Positions 55,635-64,000 of a stretch of 64,000 bases of DNA are shown in pieces; position 1 is the stretch's first letter; each line of letters begins with the position of its first letter. Origin of the DNA: Miscanthus floridulus (lineage: Eukaryota; Streptophyta; Magnoliopsida; Poales; Poaceae); contig NC_089581.1 of assembly GCF_019320115.1 (NCBI RefSeq), forward strand, positions 65,825,310-65,889,309, given 5' to 3'. The translations under genes and the position numbers were made by a program. The notes under the pieces are model-generated. The model made no database searches and was not told the origin of the DNA. It saw nothing but the letters and a program-made list of their open reading frames with translations.

Positions 55635-56305
55635 GCGGATTGCGTGCTGTCGCTTGCATTGCATGTAGGGGTTGTTGGAGCCTACTGTGTATACAAGCGT
55701 CAGCTGGTACTTGGTAGTGGTAGGCAATGTACTGGACTACTGGTATTCATTTGGAAGGGGCTCTTCGTTCTCTTCTCTTTTTTCTTCTAAACTTGGAAGG
55801 GGAAGGTACGATACTACTGTCTGTTGTGCGTGCCTAGAAATTCTCTCATTTTTATTATGTAGCCATAGCCATGTAGGAGAACTTTATCAAGCAAAATTAA
55901 AGGTAGCGATCTTAATTAGTACTAGTGTGCGGTTTATTAGTAATTTGGTGTCACAGTTTTACGCGGATCGAATCCGTTTCCTCCCTCTGATGTGTGTACT
56001 GGAATCTCTGAAAGTACTGGAGAGTGCAGATGGTGCTGGAGCAGGGCTAGCAAGATCGTCGCTGTGTGTGATGCATGACATGATGCCTGAGAGCGACATT
56101 TCACACATTTGGCAACCTGCTAGGGTAAGGCACGTTGCTAGTGCTTTTTGCCGAAATGGGCCGACGCCGGCTTCCGCGAAGTTTCGTCCTTGCATTGGCT
56201 CCATCGATCGGCTCCTACAGGCTACGGTGCTCGATTTCATTTCGAAAACAATTACGAAAACAAAATCACGGCCCATTCCGAGTAACAGCATGCATGTGGT
56301 GGCCA
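55635..56305. other. Unassigned segment
   Basis: Mixed composition. A 279-codon frame (55,672-56,511) runs through a MITE relative and has no domain; it is not called. No other structure is seen. Confidence 0.4.
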
Positions 56306-56420
56306 GGCTGTGGCTTATCGTAAACGATCGTAAATTTCTAACCGGAACAGTATTTTTTTCTCACACAAACCAGCCAGCAGTACTTCTTCACGAACCAGCA
56401 ACGATACGAACCAACCAACC
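56306..56420. mobile_element. Foldback MITE, relative of 44,335-44,463
   Basis: Shares CGTAAACGATCGTAAATTT, CTCACACAAACCAGCCAGCAGTA and CGAACCAGCAACGATACGAACC with the copy at 44,335. The outer ends (GTGGCTTATCG, CCAACCTGCTT) are decayed. Confidence 0.7.
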
Positions 56421-56848
56421 TGCTTGTAAAAGCAGCATGTGCTGGCTGTCAGCACAGTGTCTGAGAGCGAGAGCAGCTGCAGTTGTAAATCAGCTCTGCT
56501 TCGCTAGTTAAAACGAGCAAAAATAAGTTAATAGTAGCTAGGGACACAACAGCTTAATTGTGATGGGGCCTTTATCCTTGGATTAAAAAAACTAGATAGA
56601 TTTGTAGTATTAGAAATCATGTTGATATGGCAGCGGCAGCGGCAGCAGGAGCAGGCACGACAAATTTTCTGATGTTGGCACAATTTGCTGAAGCAACTGG
56701 TTGCTTGGAAAGGCCTCGAGCAGGCAGTTGCTCTGGGAATGAGGAGAGTTATTTTGGAGACGGAGGCAGTTGTACGTTATTGCTAGGGCCTTAGCTAATC
56801 CTTGCTTCGATAGATCTGTGCTTGCAAATGTGGTGAGTAAACCACTAA

Positions 56849-56975
56849 GGGCCTGTTCGGTTCCCGGGGATTCACGTCCGGGAACCATTCCGGCTAGGAT
56901 CCCTTATTTCATTTGTATACATCGGACTTCACCGAGAATTATTCCGGACAAAAATAACTGCAAACGAACGGGCCC
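56849..56975. mobile_element. Tourist-like MITE, 127 bp, TAA target
   Basis: Ends GGGCCTGTTCGGTT and AACGAACGGGCCC are inverted, with TAA on both sides (56,846-56,848; 56,976-56,978). No protein. Confidence 0.8.
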
Positions 56976-57054
56976 TAAGCCTTTATAATATGACCGGATT
57001 GCTGTAGCCGATACTGATCCCCATGGTTATGTGTTAGAATATAGGACCGGATTG

Positions 57055-57278
57055 CTTTAATTAATTAATTATTTAGTCAGTCGTTGCAACGAATTCAACA
57101 CATTGCTTCCACAAGGGCTAGTACTATGTTTGAACCGTCAAGAAGCGAGGACTAGTACGGTGTGTTCAACAGTACTGTGTGTGAACAGAGCGAGGACTAG
57201 TACTACGTGCGTGCGCTGAACAGTGAAGCACCACGTCCCTCTCCGGGGGCAAACAATTTCCAGAAAATGTGCAGCGTC
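57055..57278. repeat. Segment paralogous to 12,898-13,215 plus 13,713-13,790
   Basis: Shared blocks include AATTATTTA then CGAATTCAACACA, GAACAGAGCGAGG, CTAGTAC, GTGCGTGCGCT, GGGGGCAAACA-TTTCCA and AAATGTGCAG. At about 57,213 it lacks the Stowaway MITE that splits the other copy. Confidence 0.7.
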
Positions 57279-57395
57279 AGCATGTTCGGGAGGCCGTAAA
57301 CGATCGTGGATTATTTGCTGTTGGCTGGTTTGGTGTGAGAGAAAAACACTGTTTCTGGCTGTAAATTTATGATCGTTTACGAGCAAGCGAACATG
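57279..57395. mobile_element. Foldback MITE, CATGTTCG ends
   Basis: GCATGTTCGGGAGGCCGTAAACGATCG at the left and CGATCGTTTACGAGCAAGCGAACATG at the right pair as inverted ends. The inside TGTGAGAGAAAAACACTG is the reverse of the motif in the 44,335 copy. Confidence 0.7.
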
Positions 57396-57713
57396 TGTTC
57401 GGATACTAATGATAAAATTAAATGTTTGGATTCGGGGACTAAAGTTTAAGAGGTATCATATTGGGTATTACATTGCGTGTCACATCGGGTGTTTGGATAT
57501 TAATCATAAAACTAATTAAGCCGTGACTAATTCGCGAGACAAATATATTAAGGCTAATTAATCCATATTAGCAGATGTTCACTGTAGCACCACATTGTCA
57601 AATCATAGACTAATTAAGCTTAATAGATTCGTCTCGCAAATTAGTCTCAATCTCTGCAATTAGTTTTATAATTAGTCTATGTTTAATACTACAAATTAGT
57701 GTTCAAACATCAG
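57393..57713. mobile_element. MITE with GTGTTCGGATACTAAT / ATTAGTGTTCAAACA ends
   Basis: The two ends are inverted. The interior has TAATTCGCGAGACAAAT and ATTCGTCTCGCAAATTAG, themselves complementary, so the whole folds back. Typical of an abundant grass MITE family. Borders are approximate. Confidence 0.65.
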
Positions 57714-58506
57714 ATATGATAGAGACTAAACTTTAATAGGGTAAACTAAACACAAGACAATTTTAAATTTAATCCAATCTACAAATAATATTTATAATAT
57801 TGAATACCCTATTAAATTAATTATGGAATATATTTCTTATAGTATATTTATTTAGAATTGTAAATATTAATAATATTTTATATAAACTTTCATGATTTTT
57901 AAAAAGTTTCACTCAGTTCAAACCTAAAATTATATTTTTTTACATGTCCGATGCACTGTACTGCACAGCCTACGCCGGCACGCATTTGTTACCACTGCAC
58001 TGTAGCACTCTCGTTCGACGAACTGCAATCGAAAAGCGATAATGACCCAACACGGGCATCCGACCGTGACTTCCGTCTAGACGCAGCTCCACAAGAGCGG
58101 GCCCTATCTCTTTCAAAACAAAAAGAAACAAATCCCTACTTCCTCGTATGCTTATCGGCTGACCCCAAAGCAGCGTGGTCACTCATCCTTCTACCCCCTT
58201 CCTCACCGCGTGCTCGTAGGCTACCGCGTTGTGCCCTTCCACCCATCGCCAGCCACGCCGCGCACCCTTGCTTCCCGTGCTGCTCACCTGCGTTCTAGTC
58301 ACCTGCACCGCTCGCTCCCTCGTCGTCCGTCCGTCGCCCATCGACGTTAGGCGCGCTGCGCGCTGACCCTACCATGGCCTCTAGGGCGCACGTGTCGTGG
58401 CACCGCCTCATGTCTTCCCCGGCCGGGCCAAGGGTACCCGTGCACCGCCGCTTGCCATCGAATCCCACCCCGACGACCGGAATTAACCGGCCCTGGCCTT
58501 CCCCGC
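57714..58506. other. Unassigned: AT-rich then GC-rich
   Basis: 57,714-57,940 is AT-rich with no feature. 57,950-58,500 is GC-rich with a 115-codon frame (57,951-58,298) lacking any known domain. Possibly the edge of the element that carries the following repeat array. Confidence 0.4.
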
Positions 58507-58912
58507 TCCTATGTTGCAAATGTATGTTTCAAGTATTTTAGACGTTTCAGAGGTATGTTGCAATTGGTACATATGATTGTTGCAAAAGTAGATCAGGATG
58601 TTGCACATGTTGCATGTTTTTGCAAGTGTTTTCAGTGATATGTTGCGATCATTTTGAAAAAAATATTTCATCTGTTTTCAGACGTATGTTACAACAATTG
58701 TTTTATCTGGATGTTGCATATGTTTGATACATATGTTGCAAGTGTTTTATCTAGATGTTGTATATGTTTTCACACACATGTTGCAAGTGTTTTATCTGGA
58801 TATTTCATATGTTTCACACATATGTTGCAACAATATGTTTTAAATGTTGCATCTGTATTCAACATATGTTGCATCTAAGTGTTTCATGTTGTAAGTATTT
58901 CATAGGGGCACA
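58507..58912. repeat. Degenerate ATGTTGCA-type repeat array
   Basis: About 400 bases made from variants of ATGTTGCAAGTGTTTTATC-TGGATGTTGCATATGTTT-CACACAT. ATGTTGC or a one-base variant occurs more than ten times. The unit is roughly 35-50 bp with drifting spacing. It sits between GC-rich blocks. Confidence 0.8.
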
Positions 58913-59065
58913 GTGAGTGATGGGCGCATGGCCCGGGCGCCCGAGGATGGGGCGTGACAGAGAGCTGGGGCTGTCTCCTGAGTCCCGTCCACTCGGAGAA
59001 ATAGGAGGGGGTCAGGGCGCTGGACACTAGTCTTTCCAGCGATAGCAACGCTATCGTGGCTAACT

Positions 59066-59820
59066 ATGAAGAGCTCTCTCCCAAAGCCTGGAGGGAAAGG
59101 TGGGCAGGTGCCGGTAGAGCCCTCGAAGTATGGCTCGGGGCTGTCCTCTAGGATTGTATGGAGCGTGTCATCCGAAAGATCTGTTCAGATTTGCACCATG
59201 TTTATCATTGACGCAGGTTGGTCGGCCTCAAGGAAGTCGATCCGATAGAGGTCGTTGACGTGGCTGCACTCGACGTGGTCGGTGAAAAGATGGCGCACGG
59301 CGTCCTAACAGATCGGATCTGCACCAACTAGCCCAAAAGGATAGGGCCTCAGCATGCTCTCCGTTGGGGCAGGGAGTGGTCGACGTTGAATGGTACGCCC
59401 TTCCAGAGTTGTTGTGATCACCAAATCTTCATCTTGCCACCTCGGACAGCGTGCATGAGCGGGGCGCTCGGCGTTAGTGGCATGGTGACCTTGGAGTGCA
59501 GGAGGTTCGTCGCTCGCTCTAGATCGATCTAAGACCGAATCCACGAGGAGCTGACATTCTGCTAAGCGATCCGTGACCCGATCGATAGCTTTGATCAGAT
59601 CGTTATTGTTGATGGATCTCCTAACCTAGCGATGAGGCATCAGGACAGGAGATGTCATTGTAGATGTTGGCACGATCGGCGTAGGGTGATCCTGCACCTC
59701 TTTCATGATCTCCACGTTGTCGTCGCGGCCGATGATCCAAGTCATGGATCCGACCGTGAAGATCTGGCCTAGCTTGGGAAAGGCCATGGAGCTCGGGAAA
59801 GTGACCATCTGGTCGGCCAT
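59066..59820 (-). pseudogene. 5' part of gag in the truncated gypsy element
   Basis: ATG at 59,820 opens MADQMVTFPSSMAFPKLGQIF, followed by frames with DLIKAIDRVTDRLAECQLLVDSVLD and VNDLYRIDFLEADQPASM. Breaks lie near 59,626 and 59,305. The region corresponds to the start of gag before the conserved core, which is missing. Confidence 0.55.
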
Positions 59821-59836
59821 GGAATCAGCACGCACA

Positions 59837-59855
59837 CCCCCTACCTAGCGCACCA
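59837..59855 (-). promoter_or_regulatory. Primer binding site of the truncated gypsy element
   Basis: TGGTGCGCTAGGTAGGGG on the minus strand, two bases away from the common TGGCGCGCCAGGTAGGGG type. Confidence 0.8.
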
Positions 59856-59862
59856 CTATCGA

Positions 59863-60326
59863 TGAAATCTAGTCGGTAGTCTACTGAGGGTATACCCACG
59901 GTAGTAGATGATCGGTGGAGGTGCGCTTAATAGGAACCGGATGATGACACAAGGCGTAGAGACAACAATTTAAATAGGTTCGGGCTGTCTGATCGACGTA
60001 ATACCATACATCCTGTGTCTTTGTTGGATTGTATTGTATATGAGATGAATTCGATGGGGATCCCTACCCGCCTTATATAGTCTGGGGGTAGGGTTATAAG
60101 TCCGTCTAGGCCTAGATCTATTCGGTTATATGGTAAGTATTTACATGAAATACGATATCTATCATATCCGAAAAGATCTTCCTTCATCGCCAAGATGTCC
60201 TCTGATTGCCTTGCGGTGCATGCCGACCAGAACTAAGCACCGTAGACGTTGATCTTATGGATTGGACCTCCCCTGGCGGTGCGGCCCATGTCCATTGCCG
60301 TTGGTACCTGGGGTTATACCCCCACA
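59863..60326 (-). repeat. 5' LTR of the truncated gypsy element
   Basis: About 464 bp. Minus strand starts TGTGGGGGTATAACC, has a TATA box GACTATATAAGGCGGG near 60,071-60,086, and ends ...AGATTTCA a few bases before the PBS. Confidence 0.75.
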
Positions 60327-61280
60327 GGGAAGGAGCGGGGTGTAGTGGGGGAGGGGGGCAGGGTGCACGTGCGAGGTAGGGGCGGGCTGCGCGGCCATCG
60401 ATCCAAACGCGAGGAGTGGCCGACGTAGCATCAAGGGCGTGGTGCACGTACGAGTCGGAGCGAGGCAGACGGAGACAGGCTGCCCGGGCGTCCGAACGCG
60501 CTCACGTCCGTCCCGATGTCCGGGCTAGGCCCGCCGATAAAAAAATGATACTACCTTACAGTGCTATTTTTTTCGACTACCTTATAGTAGTACTGACCAA
60601 ACTAATTAGTAGTCACGCTCAGGTCTCTCAATAAATTATTTTTTTAGTCATAAATTGATTTTTCTTAATTTGTCTAAGTTTATATAAGGAAAACACAAAG
60701 ATTTTTATGAAATCAAATTAATATTATTAGATATACTATGCAATATATTTTCATAATATACTTATTTGGTGTCATAAGCATTTATGCAATTATTTTTAAA
60801 AATCTTGTCAAATATAAAAAGTTGCCTTAAAACAACTATAGGAATTGAGTTAATCAAGGATCCAGGAAGTAGTCATTAGATTATGGAAGAGACGAGAAGA
60901 TCAATCATTAGGCTTTTCAAAAAAGCAAAGGGCACATATTCATCATGTCATGCCGTCATCCATGGAATATATATGTCACCATCACACTTTGAGTTCTTGA
61001 TGTGACACGATCAAATCCAATCTAACTGACCAAAAGTACCAGCAGATAAAAAGTGTGGTCCAATCGAAAGCATGCCTGTCTCTACGTACCGATCGAGAAC
61101 CTATGCAAATCGCAATCAGCCAATCTTGCACTCACGTAATACAACTTACTCCTAGGTAAGAATAATTAAAACAACATTGATCCCATCTGTCATGATCATA
61201 TCATATGCTCAGAGGCTAATAATCAACGTACATGATGTCAAGGATCTTTTCTTCATATGTACAGTTTGAACGGTAATCGG
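60327..61280. other. Unassigned: GC-rich edge then AT-rich stretch
   Basis: 60,327-60,540 is GC-rich and continues the element interrupted at about 58,955 (CCCGGGCG blocks occur on both sides). 60,541-60,840 is very AT-rich with Stowaway-like internal words but no clear ends. 60,841-61,280 shows nothing recognisable. Confidence 0.4.
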
Positions 61281-61299
61281 TCACTACCGATCGAAACAA

Positions 61300-61425
61300 C
61301 CCTGACTGATTTATTGCGAGAGAAAAATATTATTTCGGCTGATTTGTTGTGAGAGAAAAATATTGTTTCGGCTGAAAAAACAAGCTGATAAGTACGGATT
61401 ATAAGACAAGCGAACATGGCATTTG
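61300..61425. mobile_element. Foldback-MITE relative with internal duplication
   Basis: Contains TGTGAGAGAAAAATATTGTTTCGGCTG and ACAAGCGAACATGG, as in the MITEs at 44,335 and 57,279. A 35-bp unit CTGATTTATTGCGAGAGAAAA... is duplicated in tandem (about 61,304-61,373). Confidence 0.65.
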
Positions 61426-61642
61426 TGATGTATCCTCTATAATTTTTGCGCTAGTCAAAATAGGCACTAACTAGCCCTCAACCTTTGAGACCTGCTCTCA
61501 AAAACACAAGGAAGAGATTAGCTAAAAAGACTAGCCAAATTTATTGATTTAGCTACTGTCAAAAATAGATTTGACAAAAAAGATACTAGACACTCCAGAC
61601 CCTGTAAAACCAAGAGACTGGATGGCTAGCGAGGTAGGATAT

Positions 61643-64000
61643 TGTAACACCCTAAAATTTGCATGATTTTAAAATAGGAAAAAATGATTTAATTATACAT
61701 TTTGTGAGCATTTAAATTTAGGAAAATAATAACTTTATTAAAAATAAAATCAAATATAGGTCTACATACATGTATGTGCATACATGCTGCTGCATATTTT
61801 ATTTGTGATGCTTTGGTTTGATTGAAATTTACAAAAAAAAATTAAGTTTGAGTTTAAATTGGTTTTGAAGATGTGTGAAGAAAATAGAAAAGGAGTTTTA
61901 TTTTTTCCTCTCTCCCTCTCTTGATTTTGGCCCCAGCAGCCTAGCTTTCGCTCGACCTTCTTTTCCCGCAGGCCCTCATCTCTCTCCACAGTAGCCCAGC
62001 AGGCCGGCCCTGTCGAGCCGCGCCTTGTGCCGCTGTCAGCAGGGCCCCAGCTGTCAGCCGTCTTCTCCTTCCTCCGATTCGTTTCCACGCCGGACTCCGC
62101 CACCGCCGGAAGTCCGCGGCCGCCACGCCTCTTCCTTTGTCGTGCGCGCCAAGGCTCCCCGCCCTCATAAATAGCCGCCCCGAGCTGCACCGCACTCCTA
62201 TCTAAGCCTAGAGCCCGCGCCGCCCTCGCTCCGAGCCGCAGTAAAGCCGTAACCCTAAGCTTCGCCGCCGCTGTCGCTTCTGCGCAGCCGCTGCGCGTCG
62301 TCGTCGGTCCCCACCTTGGTATTCCATCTAGGTGAGTTTGCCGTCATCTCCTCTCTCTCCCCCCGTGCCCTCGCTTTGCTCTGTGGTGGTTCGTAGGGCC
62401 TAAACCGGTTCACCGACGAGCTTCCTTGCCGCTGTTCATGGAAGTCGCCGAGTCGGCCTTCTTCTCCGGCGACCGCGCTCTCTCTCCCCCTATCATCTAA
62501 TCTGAGCCGTCCAGATTCAATTCAATGGTCCAGATTAACCCGTACCCCTTCGCCTGGCTTATTTTCAAAAGAACCCCTTAGGTTTTTTATTATCGAACCC
62601 GCAGTCTAAAGTGTATTAAAAAAATACGTTTTCGTCTTTTGAAAACGCAGTTTCTTTCGGATTAGATTCAAAATACGTTTTCATCTATTTACAGTTTTGC
62701 CACGAATCTTGTTTTAGCCAAAAATTCTTCGATTTAACTCCGATTTGGCCCGTTCAAGTTGCATTAGGTTCATAATTGAGTAATCTACATGTTCATACTA
62801 CTGTTACTCATGTTTTCAACTTTTAAAATTTGAGGTTAGATTTAATCTATTATTTTATTAAAGGAAATCTTGTTTAATTCATAACTTCTTCATTTTAGCT
62901 CTGATTTTTGTGATCTTCACGTCTGTGTGTTCATAGAGAGACGTAGATTCGTTTTACAAACTTTTCATCTTGATTTTATGCTATTGGTGTACTATTCTAA
63001 TATATAGCCTTTGTTTGCTTTGCATGATTGCTTCTAGATGCTTGTATGTTGCTGTGGTTATCGAGTATAGACGGTGAGCAATTCGTGGGTGATCAAGAGT
63101 ACTACTTTAACGAGCAGGAATAGCAGGAGCACTTTGTTTAAGACAAGTATAGGATGGGATCATCCTTGTTGACCTATACACCTTTAATCATTTAATTCAT
63201 ACTGCATGTGTCTACCTTGACTACCACTAAGGATTTTCTAGTACTTTGTTACCCTGTACCTTGATTCCTATGGGTTATTGCATTGGGTAGTATGATGCTA
63301 GTGCTCAACTACAACCATGATCTTATAACTTGACTAATGGAATATGCAATAAACATTAAAAGATGCTTTTTAGCAACATGAAATCAGGGGGTTAGAGCAT
63401 TGGGTTATTTTATGGTGCTCTAGATTCCTCTCCCTAAGGACTTATCTATAAGTAATTATCTAAGACTTACAGAACAACTGTGAGGGTCACATGACTCTAG
63501 CTTTAGTCAAGTATGAGGACCTTTTCTAGCTTGTTAGTGGTTACCTTTATGGCGTAAAAGGGGCTCCGACAGGTATGACCTTTGCCTGCCAGGTTGATTA
63601 CATTTTGGTTTCTTCAGTCACTACTTGGAGGGGAGTTCATGCTTATTGATGGGGAGACCTAGCGGCCCTAACTTGTTAGACAAACCTTTGAAAGGCTTCA
63701 TAGTGAACCCTATCGACCTTCCTAGGTAGTGGGTCAAGAGGCTGATCACCTCAGGCGAAAGGGTAAATCATGACTCATAGTGAAAGTGTACAACCTCTGC
63801 AGAGTGTAAAACTGTTATAACAGCCATGCTCACGGTCACGAGGGGCCTTAGAACATTTATGAAATAGATGATCACTAAGAATTATCCATTTATGCTATTC
63901 ATTATTCATGTTTACATTGTCATGTGTTTTACTTTGGGAATTAAAACAACTTATTGCTACTCTTATGCTAAATTGTGACAATTAAAAGCTGAATGCTGTT
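61643..64000 (+). repeat. Start of a long TGTAACACCC-type LTR, runs off the window
   Basis: Begins TGTAACACCCTAAAATTTGC at 61,643 after GATAT, the same start as the chromovirus LTRs at 3,894, 12,897 and 15,746. It has a GC-rich part with CATAAATAGCC (about 62,166) and a pyrimidine-rich tract, then AT-rich sequence to the end, as in the other long LTRs. Whether it is a full element or a solo LTR cannot be seen. Confidence 0.65.

Larger units (their letters stand above)
58955..60326 (-). mobile_element. Truncated gypsy element: one LTR plus 5' part of gag
   Basis: Minus strand: LTR from TGTGGGGGTATAACCCC (60,326) to about 59,863, a PBS (TGGTGCGCTAGGTAGGGG), then gag-like frames to about 58,955. 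There is no pol, PPT or second LTR before the sequence returns to the surrounding GC-rich element. The PBS type is used by Tat-lineage gypsy elements. Either a 3'-truncated insertion or a deletion remnant. GGGAA follows the LTR on the right, but I found no convincing partner on the left. Confidence 0.7.

Noticed and set aside
55672..56511. 279-codon plus-strand frame
   Set aside because: It runs through a MITE relative (56,306-56,420), has no recognisable domain and no codon pattern that sets it apart from neighbouring frames.
1..64000. CRISPR arrays, bacterial operons, phage genes
   Set aside because: Nothing of the kind is present; all direct repeats are LTRs, MITEs, microsatellites or local duplications of a plant genome.

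Overview
This window is plant nuclear DNA, almost certainly from a grass and probably a panicoid such as the sorghum/sugarcane/Miscanthus group. The evidence is the repeat content: chromodomain Ty3/gypsy elements with LTRs near 4 kb, a Sirevirus-type Copia element, a Tat-type gypsy element, and MITEs with the GGGCCTTGTTTAGTT and GGGCCTGTTCGGTT termini common in grasses. No ordinary single-copy host gene, rRNA gene or intact tRNA gene could be supported. Nearly everything assignable is a transposable element or lies inside one.

Layout. Positions 1-12,897 hold a minus-strand Tekay/Del-like chromovirus: 3' LTR, PPT, decayed pol and gag, iMet-type PBS, and a 3.9 kb 5' LTR. Its 3' LTR looks chimeric. 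Positions 12,898-14,627 hold a Stowaway-like MITE in a segment that has a paralogue without the MITE near 57.1-57.3 kb. Positions 14,633-42,161 are one plus-strand Sirevirus (target duplication CCAAC) that was hit twice. A 3.6 kb solo chromovirus-type LTR (duplication GTGGT) sits in its 5' LTR. A 10.8 kb minus-strand Tat element (duplication CCTAT) sits between its protease and integrase. Positions 42.3-47.2 kb are a patchwork of MITEs, two non-autonomous CACTA elements and a tRNA-type SINE. Positions ~47.25-55.63 kb look like a Mutator-like/Pack-MULE element interrupted by a 6.8 kb Copia element (duplication GTGAT). Positions 55.6-61.6 kb contain more MITEs, an ATGTTGCA-type repeat array and a truncated gypsy LTR-gag fragment. 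From 61,643 to the end is the start of another long TGTAACACCC-type LTR.

The most interesting object is inside the Tat element. On the strand opposite to gag-pol it carries a complete six-exon gene (24,191-27,287; 895 codons) with consistent splice phases, good GT/AG borders and a close AATAAA. It encodes a plant-mobile-domain-like protein with a basic nuclear-signal-like stretch and a C-terminal coiled coil. A second antisense gene keeps only its TATA box and first exon (27,776-27,857) before a deletion junction that also removed RNase H and integrase. The two LTRs of this carrier differ at only about four positions by eye, so a pol-deleted, gene-carrying element appears to have moved recently, presumably in trans.

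All retroelement pol genes except parts of the Copia at 47.7-54.5 kb are broken by stops and frameshifts. Many stops are TAG in glutamine contexts, which fits deamination at methylated CHG sites. Coordinates of target duplications, LTR ends and splice sites were read directly. Family names and functions rest on motif recognition, not on database searches.
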